Assembly: GCA_903901225.1 (NCBI GenBank)
Contig: CAIUQE010000016.1
Coordinates: forward strand, 1-41,602
Origin: Candidatus Omnitrophota bacterium
Lineage (GTDB): Bacteria > Omnitrophota > Gorgyraeia > Zapsychrales > Fredricksoniimonadaceae
Direction of reading: 5' to 3'
DNA: 41,602 nt
Both the position numbers and the translations under genes were made by a program. Of the stretch, positions 5,845 through 13,718 are shown piece after piece. The notes under the pieces are model-generated. The model worked only from the letters and a program-made list of their open reading frames with translations, did no database searches and was not told where the DNA came from. The stretch's first letter is position 1; every line of letters starts with the position of its first letter.

Positions 5845-8688
5845 ATGTCAACGAAACATGTTTTTTCATACGGCGCGGGTAAAGCGGAAGCCAAGGGCGC
5901 GGACCTTACCAAGAACGTCCTCGGCGGCAAGGGTATCGGGCTCATGGAGATGACCTCCATCGGCATACCGGTCCCGGCGGGATTCACGGTCACGATCCAG
6001 ACCTGCGAAGAATATTACAAGATCGGCCGCAAACTTCCCAAGGGGCTCGACAAGGAAGTCATTGACGCGGTCAAGAAGCTCGAGAAGAACACGGGCAAGA
6101 AGCTGGGCGATCCCAAAGATCCTCTGCTGGTATCCGTCCGTTCCGGCGCGGCGCGCTCCATGCCCGGCATGCTCGAGACCATCCTGAACCTCGGCCTCAA
6201 TGACGTGTCCGTCGAAGGGCTTGCCAGGGTCACCGGCAACGCGCGTTTTGCCTATGATTCCTACCGCCGTTTCATCCAGATGTTCTCATCGACGGCAATG
6301 GGCCTTTCCAAACAGCCGATGGAAGACCTCCTGCACGCCATGAAGCACGAGTTGGGCGTCAAGACGGACCCCGAGATCCCCGCCGAGAAGCTCAAGGAGC
6401 TTTGCGCGCAGTTCAAGGCGTTCTACAAGCAGAACAAGGGCGAAGATTTTCCGCAGGATCCGTATAAACAGCTCTGGGGCGCCATCATGGCCGTCTTCAA
6501 CAGCTGGGAAGCCGAGAAAGCGATCACGTACCGCCGCGTCGAGAAGATCACGGACCTCAAGGGCACCGCGGTCAACGTCGTGCAGATGGTGTTCGGCAAC
6601 AAGGGCGACCGCTCGGGCACCGGCGTGTGCTTCACGCGCGATCCCAACACCGGCGCCAACGAGTTTTACGGCGATTATCTCATCAACGCGCAGGGTGAAG
6701 ACGTTGTCGCGGGTATCCGCACGCCCCTGAAGCTCGAAACGCTCAAGGATCAGATGCCCAAGCCGTATGACCAGTTGCTGGCCGTGCGCGCGATCCTGGA
6801 GACGTATTATAAGGAAATGCAGGACCTTGAATTCACGATCGAGGACGAGAATCTTTATATGTTGCAGTGCCGCACGGGCAAGCGTTCGCCGGCCGCCGCG
6901 TTCCAGATCGCGCTCGATCACGCGACCAAGCCTTTGCTGTCCAAAGCCCAGGCCAATGACCTTGTGAAGAAGGGTTTCCTTCCCAAGAAGTGGGCCGAGC
7001 TCGCGGTCAAGCCTGTGATCACCAAGGAACAGGCGGTCAACCGCTTGACGTCGGATGATATCGAGCGCTTGTTCTATCCCGTCATTGACGGCACGAAGGT
7101 CACGGTCCAGGAGCTCAAGGGCCTGAAGATCGCCTCGGGCATCAACGCGGTCCCGGGCGCCGCGGCCGGTAAGGTCGTTTTCACCGCCGCCGAAGCTGAA
7201 GAGCAGGCCAAGGCCGGCGATAAGGTCATCCTTGTCCGCAAGGAAACATCTCCCGAGGACGTGGGCGGCATGCACGCGGCCAAGGGCATCCTCACCGCGA
7301 CGGGCGGCAAGACCTCCCACGCGGCGGTCGTCGCGCGCGGCTGGGGCAAGTGTTGCGTCGTCGGTTGCGAAGCGCTGAACATCAATTACGAGACCAAGCA
7401 GATGACGGTCGGCGGCAAGGTCGTCAAGCAGGGCGATTTCATCACGCTCGACGGGTCGGCGGGTGAAGTTTATACCGGCGATCTCGCGCTCAAGGACCCT
7501 GTCCTGCCGGCAGCGTATGAAACGGTACTTTCCTGGGCGGACGCGATCCGCACGATCAATGTCCGCACGAACGCGGATACGCCCTATGACGCCAAGAAGG
7601 CGATCGAGATGGGCGCCGAGGGCATCGGCCTGTGCCGTACCGAGCACATGTTCTTCGACACCGAGGAACGCCGCCTGGCGATCCAGGAAATGATCGTCGC
7701 GGACACGGTTGACGCGCGCAAAGCGGCGCTCGCCAAGCTCCTGCCGATCCAGCGCGAGGACTTCTACGGCATTTTCAAGGCGATGGACGGGTATCCTGTC
7801 ACCATCCGCCTGATCGATCCGCCGCTGCACGAGTTCACGCCCAAGGATGACGCGGGCATCGACAAACTCGCGAAGATCACGGGTCTGTCGCATGACAAGA
7901 TCCACCATCGTTGCGAACAGTTGCACGAATCGAATCCGATGCTCGGCCACAGGGGCTGCCGTCTGTGCATCACCTATCCCGAGATCCTGGACATGCAGGT
8001 GACCGCCATCATCGAGGCGGCCATCAAGGCGGCTCAGGAAGGGTTCAAGGTCCTGCCGGAGATCATGCATCCTCTGACGATCGACAAGAAAGAGTTCCGC
8101 ATCCTCGAGCTTCAGACCCGCCAGATCGCGGACAAGCTCATCAAGGACGCGAAGTCCAAGGTGAAGTATCTCGTCGGCACCATGATCGAGATCCCGCGCG
8201 CGGCGCTGCTGGCGAACGAGCTGGCCGAGTACGCGGAGTTCTTCTCCTTCGGTACCAACGATCTTACCCAGATGACGCTGGGCCTTTCGCGCGATGACGC
8301 CGGGCGTTTCCTGCCGGTCTATGTCGCCGCGGAAAAAGAGGGCGGCAAGGCAATATTCAAGGATGACCCGTTCCAGAGCCTCGACCAGAGCGGCGTCGGG
8401 CTCCTGGTGAAATACGGCATTGAGCGCGGCCGTTCGACCCGCAAGGATATCAAGATCGGTATCTGCGGCGAGCATGGCGGTGAAGCGGAGAGCGTCAAGT
8501 TCTGCGTGCGCGCGGGGATGAATTACGTCTCCTGCTCGCCGTACCGCGTTCCGATCGCGCGCCTGGCCGCGGCGCAGGCTGCCACGGCGGCGAAGGCATC
8601 GACGGCAACGAAAGCCGCAAAGACCGTTAAGGCAGTGAAGGCCGGTAAAAAGCCTGTCAAGAAGGCTGTCAAGAAGGGCAAGAAATAA
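5845..8688 (+). CDS. ppdK: Pyruvate, phosphate dikinase with lysine-rich C-terminal tail
   Basis: PPDK interconverts pyruvate + ATP + Pi and phosphoenolpyruvate + AMP + PPi, allowing reversible glycolysis in the cytosol. The protein of 947 residues has the N-terminal ATP-grasp domain (GGKGIGL, RSGAARSMPGMLETILNLGL), the phosphohistidine swivel domain (TGGKTSHAAVVARGWG with the catalytic His) and the PEP/pyruvate TIM barrel (GLCRTEHMFF, LGHRGCRL, GTNDLTQMTLGLSRDDAGRF, ICGEHGG). Typical PPDKs end soon after RVPIARLAAAQA. Here about 36 further residues rich in Ala, Thr and Lys follow (from about residue 912), ending KKPVKKAVKKGKK, like a histone H1 tail. Start: ATG 5845 with AAGGAG at 5833-5838; the upstream in-frame extension has no support. 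Confidence 0.97.
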   Translation: MSTKHVFSYGAGKAEAKGADLTKNVLGGKGIGLMEMTSIGIPVPAGFTVTIQTCEEYYKIGRKLPKGLDKEVIDAVKKLEKNTGKKLGDPKDPLLVSVRSGAARSMPGMLETILNLGLNDVSVEGLARVTGNARFAYDSYRRFIQMFSSTAMGLSKQPMEDLLHAMKHELGVKTDPEIPAEKLKELCAQFKAFYKQNKGEDFPQDPYKQLWGAIMAVFNSWEAEKAITYRRVEKITDLKGTAVNVVQMVFGNKGDRSGTGVCFTRDPNTGANEFYGDYLINAQGEDVVAGIRTPLKLETLKDQMPKPYDQLLAVRAILETYYKEMQDLEFTIEDENLYMLQCRTGKRSPAAAFQIALDHATKPLLSKAQANDLVKKGFLPKKWAELAVKPVITKEQAVNRLTSDDIERLFYPVIDGTKVTVQELKGLKIASGINAVPGAAAGKVVFTAAEAEEQAKAGDKVILVRKETSPEDVGGMHAAKGILTATGGKTSHAAVVARGWGKCCVVGCEALNINYETKQMTVGGKVVKQGDFITLDGSAGEVYTGDLALKDPVLPAAYETVLSWADAIRTINVRTNADTPYDAKKAIEMGAEGIGLCRTEHMFFDTEERRLAIQEMIVADTVDARKAALAKLLPIQREDFYGIFKAMDGYPVTIRLIDPPLHEFTPKDDAGIDKLAKITGLSHDKIHHRCEQLHESNPMLGHRGCRLCITYPEILDMQVTAIIEAAIKAAQEGFKVLPEIMHPLTIDKKEFRILELQTRQIADKLIKDAKSKVKYLVGTMIEIPRAALLANELAEYAEFFSFGTNDLTQMTLGLSRDDAGRFLPVYVAAEKEGGKAIFKDDPFQSLDQSGVGLLVKYGIERGRSTRKDIKIGICGEHGGEAESVKFCVRAGMNYVSCSPYRVPIARLAAAQAATAAKASTATKAAKTVKAVKAGKKPVKKAVKKGKK

Positions 8689-8715
8689 ACGGTTTAAATA
8701 ATAAGCAAGGGAACC

Positions 8716-9561
8716 ATGGATTCGATCAAAGCCTATCTTAAGGATGTGCGACCGATCCCTCTCCTGAAACCGGAAGAGGAGGTTACCCTTGCCCGGCGTG
8801 TGCAAAAAGGCGACAGGGACGCCCGCGACCAGATGGTCCGGGCGAACCTGCGCCTTGTTATTTCCATTGCCAAGCGGTATGTCAACCTGGGCATTCCCCT
8901 GGGCGACCTTATCGAAGAAGGCAATATCGGCCTGATGCGTTCCGTCGACAAGTTCGACCCCGAAAAGGGGTACCGCTTTTCGACCTACGCCGGCTGGTGG
9001 ATCAAGCAGGGCATCTCGCGTTCCATCATCGACCAGGGCAAGATGATCCGCGTCCCGGTCTACATGAACGAGGAGATCGTCCGCTACCGCAAGGCTACCG
9101 AGGCGTTGACGCACAAGCTCGGCCGCAAGCCCCAGATGGGCGAAGTGGCCAAAAAGCTGCAGCTCACCGTCGACAAGGTCAAGGACCTGGATCAGGCGAT
9201 CACCAAGATGTCGAGCCTGGACGCGCCCATCGGCGAGGACGGCGACGGCCAGATGAAGGATATCATCGAGGACGAGAGCCTGGTCGCGCCCGACGAACAG
9301 CTCGAACTTTTTCTCAACAAGGAGCGCGCCCAGGACATCCTGGGTGAACTTGATGAGCGGGAACGCAAGATCATTTCCATGCGTTACGGCCTGCTCGACG
9401 GCGAGTCCAAGACCCTCGCCGAGATCGCGGACGTGATGGGTGTTTCGCGCGAGCGCATCCGTCAACTGGAAGTGACCATCATAAAAAAATTAAGGCAGAT
9501 CGCCGAAGCTCAGGACAGCGACAAGTCCCATGAAAAAAACACCGACACGCCCGGATCGTAA
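8716..9561 (+). CDS. RNA polymerase sigma-70 family factor (group 2-like)
   Basis: This 281-residue sigma factor starts directly with region 1.2 (MDSIKAYLKDVRPIPLL) and has no region 1.1. Region 2 contains LRLVISIAKRYVNLGIPLGDLIEEGNIGLMRSVDKFD and the promoter-melting/-10 segment YRFSTYAGWWIKQGISRSI. Region 3 follows, and region 4 shows LDERERKIISMRYGLL and the HTH SLAEIADVMGVSRERIRQLE-type motif. It could be an RpoS/SigA-like alternative factor or a short primary one; nothing in the window decides. It starts 27 nt after ppdK, and its last 32 nt overlap the LacI-like gene, so the two are translationally linked. Confidence 0.92.
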   Translation: MDSIKAYLKDVRPIPLLKPEEEVTLARRVQKGDRDARDQMVRANLRLVISIAKRYVNLGIPLGDLIEEGNIGLMRSVDKFDPEKGYRFSTYAGWWIKQGISRSIIDQGKMIRVPVYMNEEIVRYRKATEALTHKLGRKPQMGEVAKKLQLTVDKVKDLDQAITKMSSLDAPIGEDGDGQMKDIIEDESLVAPDEQLELFLNKERAQDILGELDERERKIISMRYGLLDGESKTLAEIADVMGVSRERIRQLEVTIIKKLRQIAEAQDSDKSHEKNTDTPGS

Positions 9562-10411
9562 AGGCCGCAAGCCGCTTTTCGTCATCATCATCCCGCGTTT
9601 TGAGGACCTGGCCGGCGCTTTTTATGCCGGAGAAGTGATGAAGGGCGCTTCCATCGCGGCAAGCCGCCTCGACATCGATTTCCTGGTCCATTTGACCGAA
9701 CGGGGCGACCATGGCGACTGGCTTGGAGGCGATTTGCTCAATCCCAATGCCGTCGACGGGATCGTCTTCGCGGACATTGACCGCGACTGGGAGATCGTCA
9801 AACGCGCGATCAAGGCCTGCATCCCGACGATCGTCCTCAACAACCCCAGCGACGAGCCGTTCAACTGCATTTCGATCGACAACCGCGGCGCCGCGCGCGT
9901 GGCGGTGGGGCATTTGCTGGAACAGGGGCACCGCCGGATCGCCCATATTGCCGGCGACCTTAACACCCAGGCTGGGCAGGACCGTCTGGCCGGATATTAC
10001 GACGCGCTTGAGCTTGTGGGCCTGCCCCGCGAGAAGAAATTTGTGAAGAAGGGCGGCTTCCTGCGCACACCGGCACGCCAGGCCGCGGAAGTGTTGCTCA
10101 AGGATGTCAAAAAGGACGAGCGTCCGACGGCGATCTTCGCGGCGAGCGATGTGATGGCGTTCGAGGTGCTCGACGTGGCCAAAGCTCTCGGCCTGCAGGT
10201 TCCTGACGATCTTTCGGTGGTCGGTTTTGACAACAATCTTGCCGGGGCGAGCCAGACCCGCCTGGCGACGTTCGAACAGCCCATTGTGGACATGGCGCGC
10301 CTGGGCGTTGAGAGCCTCTACCAGATGACCTTGGGGCTCGCGCAGCTGCCCGTGAAGGTGAACCTGGAGGCCAGGTTCATCAAGGGCCGCACGACGGCAT
10401 CGTTGAAATAA
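9530..10411 (+). CDS. LacI-type ligand-binding protein without DNA-binding domain
   Basis: The 293 residues match the periplasmic-binding-protein-like effector domain of LacI/GalR regulators: [23 protein letters not shown] at the first strand, [74 protein letters not shown] and a C-terminal LATFEQP segment. It lacks both the N-terminal LacI helix-turn-helix and a signal peptide, beginning only with a short basic stretch, so it should be a cytosolic sensor. It overlaps the sigma-factor gene by 32 nt and precedes apt by 10 nt. A ligand-dependent partner of the sigma factor is an attractive but unproven idea; a stand-alone sugar or nucleoside sensor is the alternative. Confidence 0.85.
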   Translation: MKKTPTRPDRKGRKPLFVIIIPRFEDLAGAFYAGEVMKGASIAASRLDIDFLVHLTERGDHGDWLGGDLLNPNAVDGIVFADIDRDWEIVKRAIKACIPTIVLNNPSDEPFNCISIDNRGAARVAVGHLLEQGHRRIAHIAGDLNTQAGQDRLAGYYDALELVGLPREKKFVKKGGFLRTPARQAAEVLLKDVKKDERPTAIFAASDVMAFEVLDVAKALGLQVPDDLSVVGFDNNLAGASQTRLATFEQPIVDMARLGVESLYQMTLGLAQLPVKVNLEARFIKGRTTASLK

Positions 10412-10421
10412 GGAGGCTTCC

Positions 10422-10943
10422 GTGGCAACGCTCGACCTGAAAAAATTTATCCGTGATATCCCTGATTTCCCGAAGCCCGGCATCTTGTTCAAGGATGTCA
10501 CGACGCTCCTGCAGGACAAGAAAGCCCTCAAGGCGTCGGTGGATCTCCTCGCGCGCCAGTTCGCGAAAAAGGGCGTCAAGTATGTGGTGGGCATTGAGTC
10601 CCGCGGATTCATCTTTGGGACCGCGCTGGCGTACAAGCTCGGCGTCGGTTTCATCCCCGTGCGTAAAAAGGGGAAACTTCCGGCGAAAACCCGTTCGGTC
10701 ACCTATGACCTGGAATACGGCACGGACACGCTCGAGATCCATGCCGATGCCTTGAAAAAAGGCGACAAGGTCCTCATCATCGACGACCTTTTGGCCACCG
10801 GCGGCACAGTCGATGCCGTGGTGAAGCTTGTTTCCGATTCCGGCGCGAAGATCGCGGGCGTTGGGTTCATCATCGAGCTCACTTTCCTCAATGGCCGTGA
10901 CAGGCTCAAAGGGCTTCCGGTTTTCGCGGCGATCAAATATTAA
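10422..10943 (+). CDS. apt: Adenine phosphoribosyltransferase
   Basis: Apt salvages adenine with PRPP to AMP in the cytosol. The 173-residue protein has the family start ([21 protein letters not shown]), [26 protein letters not shown] and the PRPP-binding loop [13 protein letters not shown]. Length is typical. It uses a GTG start at 10422 with a strong AGGAGG site about 6 nt upstream and follows the LacI-like gene by 10 nt, so all of sigma factor, sensor and apt appear to be one operon. If the LacI-like protein binds a purine, this context would make sense, but the sequence alone does not show its ligand. Confidence 0.96.
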   Translation: MATLDLKKFIRDIPDFPKPGILFKDVTTLLQDKKALKASVDLLARQFAKKGVKYVVGIESRGFIFGTALAYKLGVGFIPVRKKGKLPAKTRSVTYDLEYGTDTLEIHADALKKGDKVLIIDDLLATGGTVDAVVKLVSDSGAKIAGVGFIIELTFLNGRDRLKGLPVFAAIKY

Positions 10944-10946
10944 ACT

Positions 10947-11711
10947 ATGACGCGGATCATGCAGTTCCTTCACGCAGCGCGGTTTTTTATTGCGGGCGGG
11001 GTCATTCTCGTCGCCGCGCGTGTCATTCTTTTTCCGCTGGTGCCACGCGCCCAGGCCGGGCAGGTACCGGCGCGGGCAGCTGTCCCCGCCGCGGCATTGC
11101 CTGGACCTGTCGCGACACCTGTGTCCGTCGCGCCCGTTGCGTCAGCCTCGACGGTTGCCGCATACCTGGCCGACGCGGTTGAAGCCGAGCGCAAGGAAAG
11201 GGGTTCCGAGGCGGTCAGCGCGTATGAACACGCTTTGGCCCTCGACCCAAGCCTTTCCTTTGCGTATCTCAAGCTCGGGGTGATCTATTTTCGCATGGGC
11301 CTGCCCACCAAAGCGGAAGAGGCCTATCTCAATGCCATTGAACATGGCGTGAGCGACCCTGAGGTGTATCTTTACCTGGGGTATATCAAGGAAAGCCAGG
11401 ATAAACTTGACGCGGCGTTGGAGTATTACGCCAAGGCCGAGCTTGCGGGGTCGGGGAACCCGGTGTTATATTTCAACATGGGCAATGTCCAGGCCCGCCT
11501 TGCGCATAATGATAAAGCGGTTGCATATTTCAAGCGCGCTGTTACGCTCAAAGAGGATTATACGGACGCGTTCGTCAATTTGTCGATCATCCTGGCCAAT
11601 ACGGGTGAGTTTTCCGATGCCTTGTATTATTTGAACAAAGCCGAGAAGTCCGGGTACCAGGCTCCGGAGCGGTTCAAGAAGGATCTGGAAGAGAAGGCGA
11701 AGCAGAAATAA
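10947..11711 (+). CDS. Membrane-anchored TPR protein
   Basis: The 254-residue protein has an N-terminal hydrophobic segment (about residues 10-33, FFIAGGVILVAARVILFPLV) followed by an Ala/Pro/Val-rich linker, so it is anchored to or exported across the inner membrane. From about residue 69 it carries roughly four to five tetratricopeptide repeats with the usual pattern (for example DPSLSFAYLKLGVIYFRMGL and NPVLYFNMGNVQARLAHNDK), ending in a basic tail. TPRs scaffold protein-protein contacts; no partner is evident. It starts 3 nt after apt and is the last gene before a 577-nt gene-free repeat island. Confidence 0.85.
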   Translation: MTRIMQFLHAARFFIAGGVILVAARVILFPLVPRAQAGQVPARAAVPAAALPGPVATPVSVAPVASASTVAAYLADAVEAERKERGSEAVSAYEHALALDPSLSFAYLKLGVIYFRMGLPTKAEEAYLNAIEHGVSDPEVYLYLGYIKESQDKLDAALEYYAKAELAGSGNPVLYFNMGNVQARLAHNDKAVAYFKRAVTLKEDYTDAFVNLSIILANTGEFSDALYYLNKAEKSGYQAPERFKKDLEEKAKQK

Positions 11712-11770
11712 CATTGACCGAAGGATTCGGCTCAATGATGTTATAATAATTTTCTTGTTGCGTAAATTGA

Positions 11771-11832
11771 GCGTAGGGGCCGAGCTTGTCTCGGCCCGTT
11801 GCATCGGGCGGACACAAGGTCCGCCCCTACGC
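11771..11832. repeat. Palindromic mobile repeat, copy 1
   Basis: Two hairpins in inverted arrangement: GGGCCGAG-CTTGT-CTCGGCCC, a short spacer, and GGGCGGAC-ACAAG-GTCCGCCC, bounded by GCGTAGG and CCTACGC. The same design recurs at 27393-27471 and from 41562. The stems differ between copies but stay paired. It lies in the gene-free region after the TPR gene. Confidence 0.85.
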
Positions 11833-11845
11833 ATGAAGGTTATCA

Positions 11846-11989
11846 TGTCTCCGCCCTTCGGGCTTTTGGCCCTCAGGACCTGGGACAAGGATGTTCAAAA
11901 AAAGTATAGTGGTACCTTGTCCCCGCCCTTCGGGCTTTTGGCCCTCAGGACTTGGGACAAAAATGTTCTAATAGGGTATAGAGGTATTT
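11846..11989 (+). repeat. Two tandem 72-bp direct repeats abutting tRNA-Arg
   Basis: The copies start at 11846 and 11918, each with TGTCYCCGCCCTTCGGGC, then a TTTTGGCCCTCAGGAC block, GGGACAA, an ATGTTC-containing stretch and a TATAG box. The third period begins at 11990, where TGTCCCCG is the 5' end of the tRNA-Arg gene, exactly 72 nt on. Each unit thus carries a short GCCC-TTC-GGGC-TTTT terminator-like hairpin and a copy of the tRNA promoter. Confidence 0.85.
11954..11982 (+). promoter_or_regulatory. Promoter of tRNA-Arg(CCU)
   Basis: GGGACA (11954-11959), 17 nt, TATAGA (11977-11982). Transcription would start at about 11989-11991, almost at the mature tRNA 5' end. A related pair is present one repeat unit upstream. 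Confidence 0.5.
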
Positions 11990-11990
11990 T

Positions 11991-12063
11991 GTCCCCGTAG
12001 CTCAAATGGATAGAGCGCGGCTCTCCTAAGGCTGATGTGACGGTTCGATTCCGCCCGGGGACG
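11991..12063 (+). tRNA. tRNA-Arg(CCU)
   Basis: Cloverleaf: acceptor GTCCCCG/CGGGGAC, D arm GCTC/GAGC with loop AAATGGATA, anticodon loop CTCCTAA (anticodon CCU) on a stem with two G-U pairs, variable ATGT, T stem GACGG/CCGCC with one mismatch at 50:64, T loop TTCGATT, discriminator G. No CCA is encoded. It decodes AGG. A long palindromic terminator follows. Confidence 0.93.
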
Positions 12064-12073
12064 TTCTTCTACT

Positions 12074-12115
12074 ATAGGCTCAGGATGACAATTGTCATCC
12101 TGAGCCTATTTTATT
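12074..12115 (+). terminator. Terminator of tRNA-Arg: perfect 18-bp palindrome
   Basis: ATAGGCTCAGGATGACAA is followed directly by its exact reverse complement (12074-12109), then TTTTATT. A diverged second copy lies at 12195-12231, showing that this element was duplicated. Confidence 0.8.
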
Positions 12116-12125
12116 GGAAAAGAAC

Positions 12126-12177
12126 GTCCCCAGTCCTTGGCTGTCAACCCGAATGGGAGACAGCCAAGGGCGGGGAC
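12126..12177. other. Long hairpin in the tRNA-flanking island
   Basis: Nested arms GTCCCC (12126-12131) with GGGGAC (12172-12177) and CCTTGGCTGTC (12135-12145) with GACAGCCAAGG (12159-12169), loop of 13 nt. The GTCCCC/GGGGAC ends echo the tRNA acceptor stem and the 72-bp repeats. Function unknown. Confidence 0.7.
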
Positions 12178-12194
12178 AAGTAATATTGATGATC

Positions 12195-12231
12195 CCTAGG
12201 ATGACAATTGTCATCCTGGGCCTATTTTATT
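12195..12231 (+). repeat. Second copy of the terminator palindrome
   Basis: CCTAGGATGACAA followed by TTGTCATCCTGGG (one mismatch) and CCTATTTTATTTT. It duplicates the core of the palindrome at 12074-12109 and lies just upstream of the toxin-antitoxin module. Confidence 0.7.
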
Positions 12232-12288
12232 TTCGCCATTGAGTTAGTTCACCACTTATGATACACTTTGGTTCAGGAGGATAAAACT

Positions 12289-12516
12289 ATGCCGACAACA
12301 CACCCGCGTCTCAATGTTGTTATGGAGCCGGAAATTTATGCCGGGATCACGCGTTTGGCGGATCATCAGGGGATTTCGCGGTCCTTGGCCGCGCGTGACC
12401 TATTAAGAGAAGCGCTCGAATTGCACGAAGATGCTTTCTGGGTCAGGGAAGCCGAAGCCCGAGAGCAGACATTTTCTCCTGAAAAGGCCATTTCCCATAA
12501 AGAGGTCTGGGGATGA
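12289..12516 (+). CDS. Ribbon-helix-helix type antitoxin (predicted)
   Basis: This 75-residue protein begins with a short strand-like segment (PRLNVVMEPEIYAGITRLADHQG) followed by ISRSLAARDLLREALEL, the pattern of a CopG/Arc ribbon-helix-helix DNA-binding domain, then an acidic C-terminal tail likely to bind the toxin. ATG 12289 has an AGGAGG site 8 nt upstream; an earlier in-frame start is less likely. It overlaps the RelE-type gene by 4 nt (ATGA), the usual antitoxin-toxin order and coupling. It would neutralise the toxin and repress its own operon. Confidence 0.8.
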   Translation: MPTTHPRLNVVMEPEIYAGITRLADHQGISRSLAARDLLREALELHEDAFWVREAEAREQTFSPEKAISHKEVWG

Positions 12517-12809
12517 AGGGCGATCTTCGCCTTATGTACCATCCGGAGGTCCGGGAGGATGTCGCGCGCATCCCTGCCAACATCCGCAAGGTCATCCAGC
12601 GGGCTATTGAGGAGCGTTTGGGCGTTGATCCGGTAAAATTCGGGGATCCTCTCAAACGCAGCCTGCGCGGCTACCGTAAATTAAGGGTAGGCGACTACCG
12701 GGTGATCTACCGCTGTGACACGCCTGAGGTCGTTATCCTCATGATAGGGCATCGCAAGGATGTTTACGATAAGGTAGCTTCGCGGGTCATGGGAGGTGCG
12801 CAGCAGTAA
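12513..12809 (+). CDS. RelE/ParE-family toxin
   Basis: The 98-residue product has the RelE/ParE fold signature: an N-terminal YHPEVREDVARIPANIRKVIQRAI helix pair, a middle segment with GDPLKRSLRGYRKLRVGDYRVIYRC, and a last strand VVILMIGHRKDVYDKV. RelE members cut ribosome-bound mRNA and ParE members inhibit gyrase; the RxGxYRxIY plus C-terminal HRKDVY pattern favours a RelE-type ribonuclease. The ATG overlaps the antitoxin stop by 4 nt. The pair lies next to the tRNA-Arg repeat island, a typical accessory position. Confidence 0.88.
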   Translation: MKGDLRLMYHPEVREDVARIPANIRKVIQRAIEERLGVDPVKFGDPLKRSLRGYRKLRVGDYRVIYRCDTPEVVILMIGHRKDVYDKVASRVMGGAQQ

Positions 12810-12908
12810 CCTTTCTTCTTGATTTTCACCGGTGTTCGTGTTAAAAAATATTGCCTTATCCCCTTGGTCCACGCATCCCTCCTGGAATGATCTAAAAAGG
12901 AGGGCTTC

Positions 12909-13493
12909 ATGCTTCAGAAAAAGATTTTATCAAAAAGATCAGAACACGGCATTGCCATCGAACCCTTGATCCATATAGTGAGGGGGCAGCGGGTCATCCT
13001 TGATTCCGATCTGGCTGGACTTTATGGTGTTTCAACAGGCAGGTTCAATGAACAGGTAAAACGAAATTTATTGCGTTTTCCATCAGATTTTATGTTTCGT
13101 TTGACCGATCAGGAATACTGCAGTTTGATGTCGCAAATTGCGATATCAAACAACAGGCGTGGCGGTCGTCGGAAGTTGCCTTACGCTTTCACCGAGAACG
13201 GGGCCGTCATGGCGGCGAATGTCCTCAATAGCCCGGCGGCGGTCCGCATGAGCATTTTTGTGGTGCGCGCCTTTATGCGCATGAGGGATATCCTGGCAGG
13301 TGGCAGTAATATAATGAAGGATCTGGCAGAGCTCGAAAAGCGCCTTTCGGGCCGCCTGGATGCCCACGAAACAGCTATTGTGGACATTGTAAAGCGCATG
13401 ATGACGCTTTTTGAGCCTCCTGCGTCGGATCCCCAGCCACCCAAACGCCCTATTGGCTTCTATATAAGTGAAGGGAATGGGGAGGGGCCTTGA
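12909..13493 (+). CDS. ORF6N domain protein
   Basis: The 194-residue protein has an ORF6N domain in the N-terminal half: IVRGQRVILDSDLAGLYGVSTGRFNEQVKRN, RFPSDFMFRLTDQEY, GGRRKLPYAFTENGAVMAANVLNS and AVRMSIFVVRAFMRMRD, followed by a coiled-coil-like segment (DLAELEKRLSGRLDAHETAI). ORF6N is a KilA-N-related domain first described in phage DNA-binding proteins and is common in accessory regions of environmental bacteria, where its role is unclear. It has a strong AAGGAGG site before ATG 12909. Near the tRNA island and a toxin-antitoxin pair, it is probably mobile-element-derived. Confidence 0.88.
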   Translation: MLQKKILSKRSEHGIAIEPLIHIVRGQRVILDSDLAGLYGVSTGRFNEQVKRNLLRFPSDFMFRLTDQEYCSLMSQIAISNNRRGGRRKLPYAFTENGAVMAANVLNSPAAVRMSIFVVRAFMRMRDILAGGSNIMKDLAELEKRLSGRLDAHETAIVDIVKRMMTLFEPPASDPQPPKRPIGFYISEGNGEGP

Positions 13494-13525
13494 AGTTCGG
13501 GCATGTAAAATTCTTGTAAATTTTA

Positions 13526-13554
13526 TTGACACCGCACACCTGCTATGGCAGAAT
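13526..13554 (+). promoter_or_regulatory. Promoter of the porin gene
   Basis: TTGACA (13526-13531), 17 nt, CAGAAT (13549-13554) gives a strong -35 with a moderate -10. The resulting 5' UTR of about 155 nt is long. A TATAAT at 13697-13702 also precedes the gene but lies so close to the Shine-Dalgarno site that transcripts from it would lose it. Confidence 0.55.
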
Positions 13555-13718
13555 GTCCACATCTTAAACCCTAAGATGTTCCCAATCAGATCAAGAAAGG
13601 GGGTGTCGTACTTACGGTCTTATTCGATTTTGGGTCAGGGAATGTCGTTTATAGGGATCACTTGTAAATATCTAGGCTAATTCTAGTTGTTTTTTCTATA
13701 ATAATTAAGGAGAATCAA

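Noticed and set aside
4992..5993. Minus-strand open frame of 333 codons opposite glyQS
   Set aside because: Antisense of a clearly conserved synthetase, no start signal, no domains.
6286..9465. Long minus-strand open frame of 1059 codons opposite ppdK and the sigma factor gene
   Set aside because: It has no recognisable domains and consists of Arg/Leu/Asp/His-rich sequence typical of the antisense of GC-rich genes. Both sense genes are certain.
11846..11989. CRISPR array
   Set aside because: Only two units, directly abutting, no spacers of distinct sequence and no cas genes.
11755..12000. 81-codon plus-strand frame with repeated PPFGLLALRTWDK
   Set aside because: The repeated peptide is just translation of the 72-bp DNA repeats and runs into the tRNA gene.
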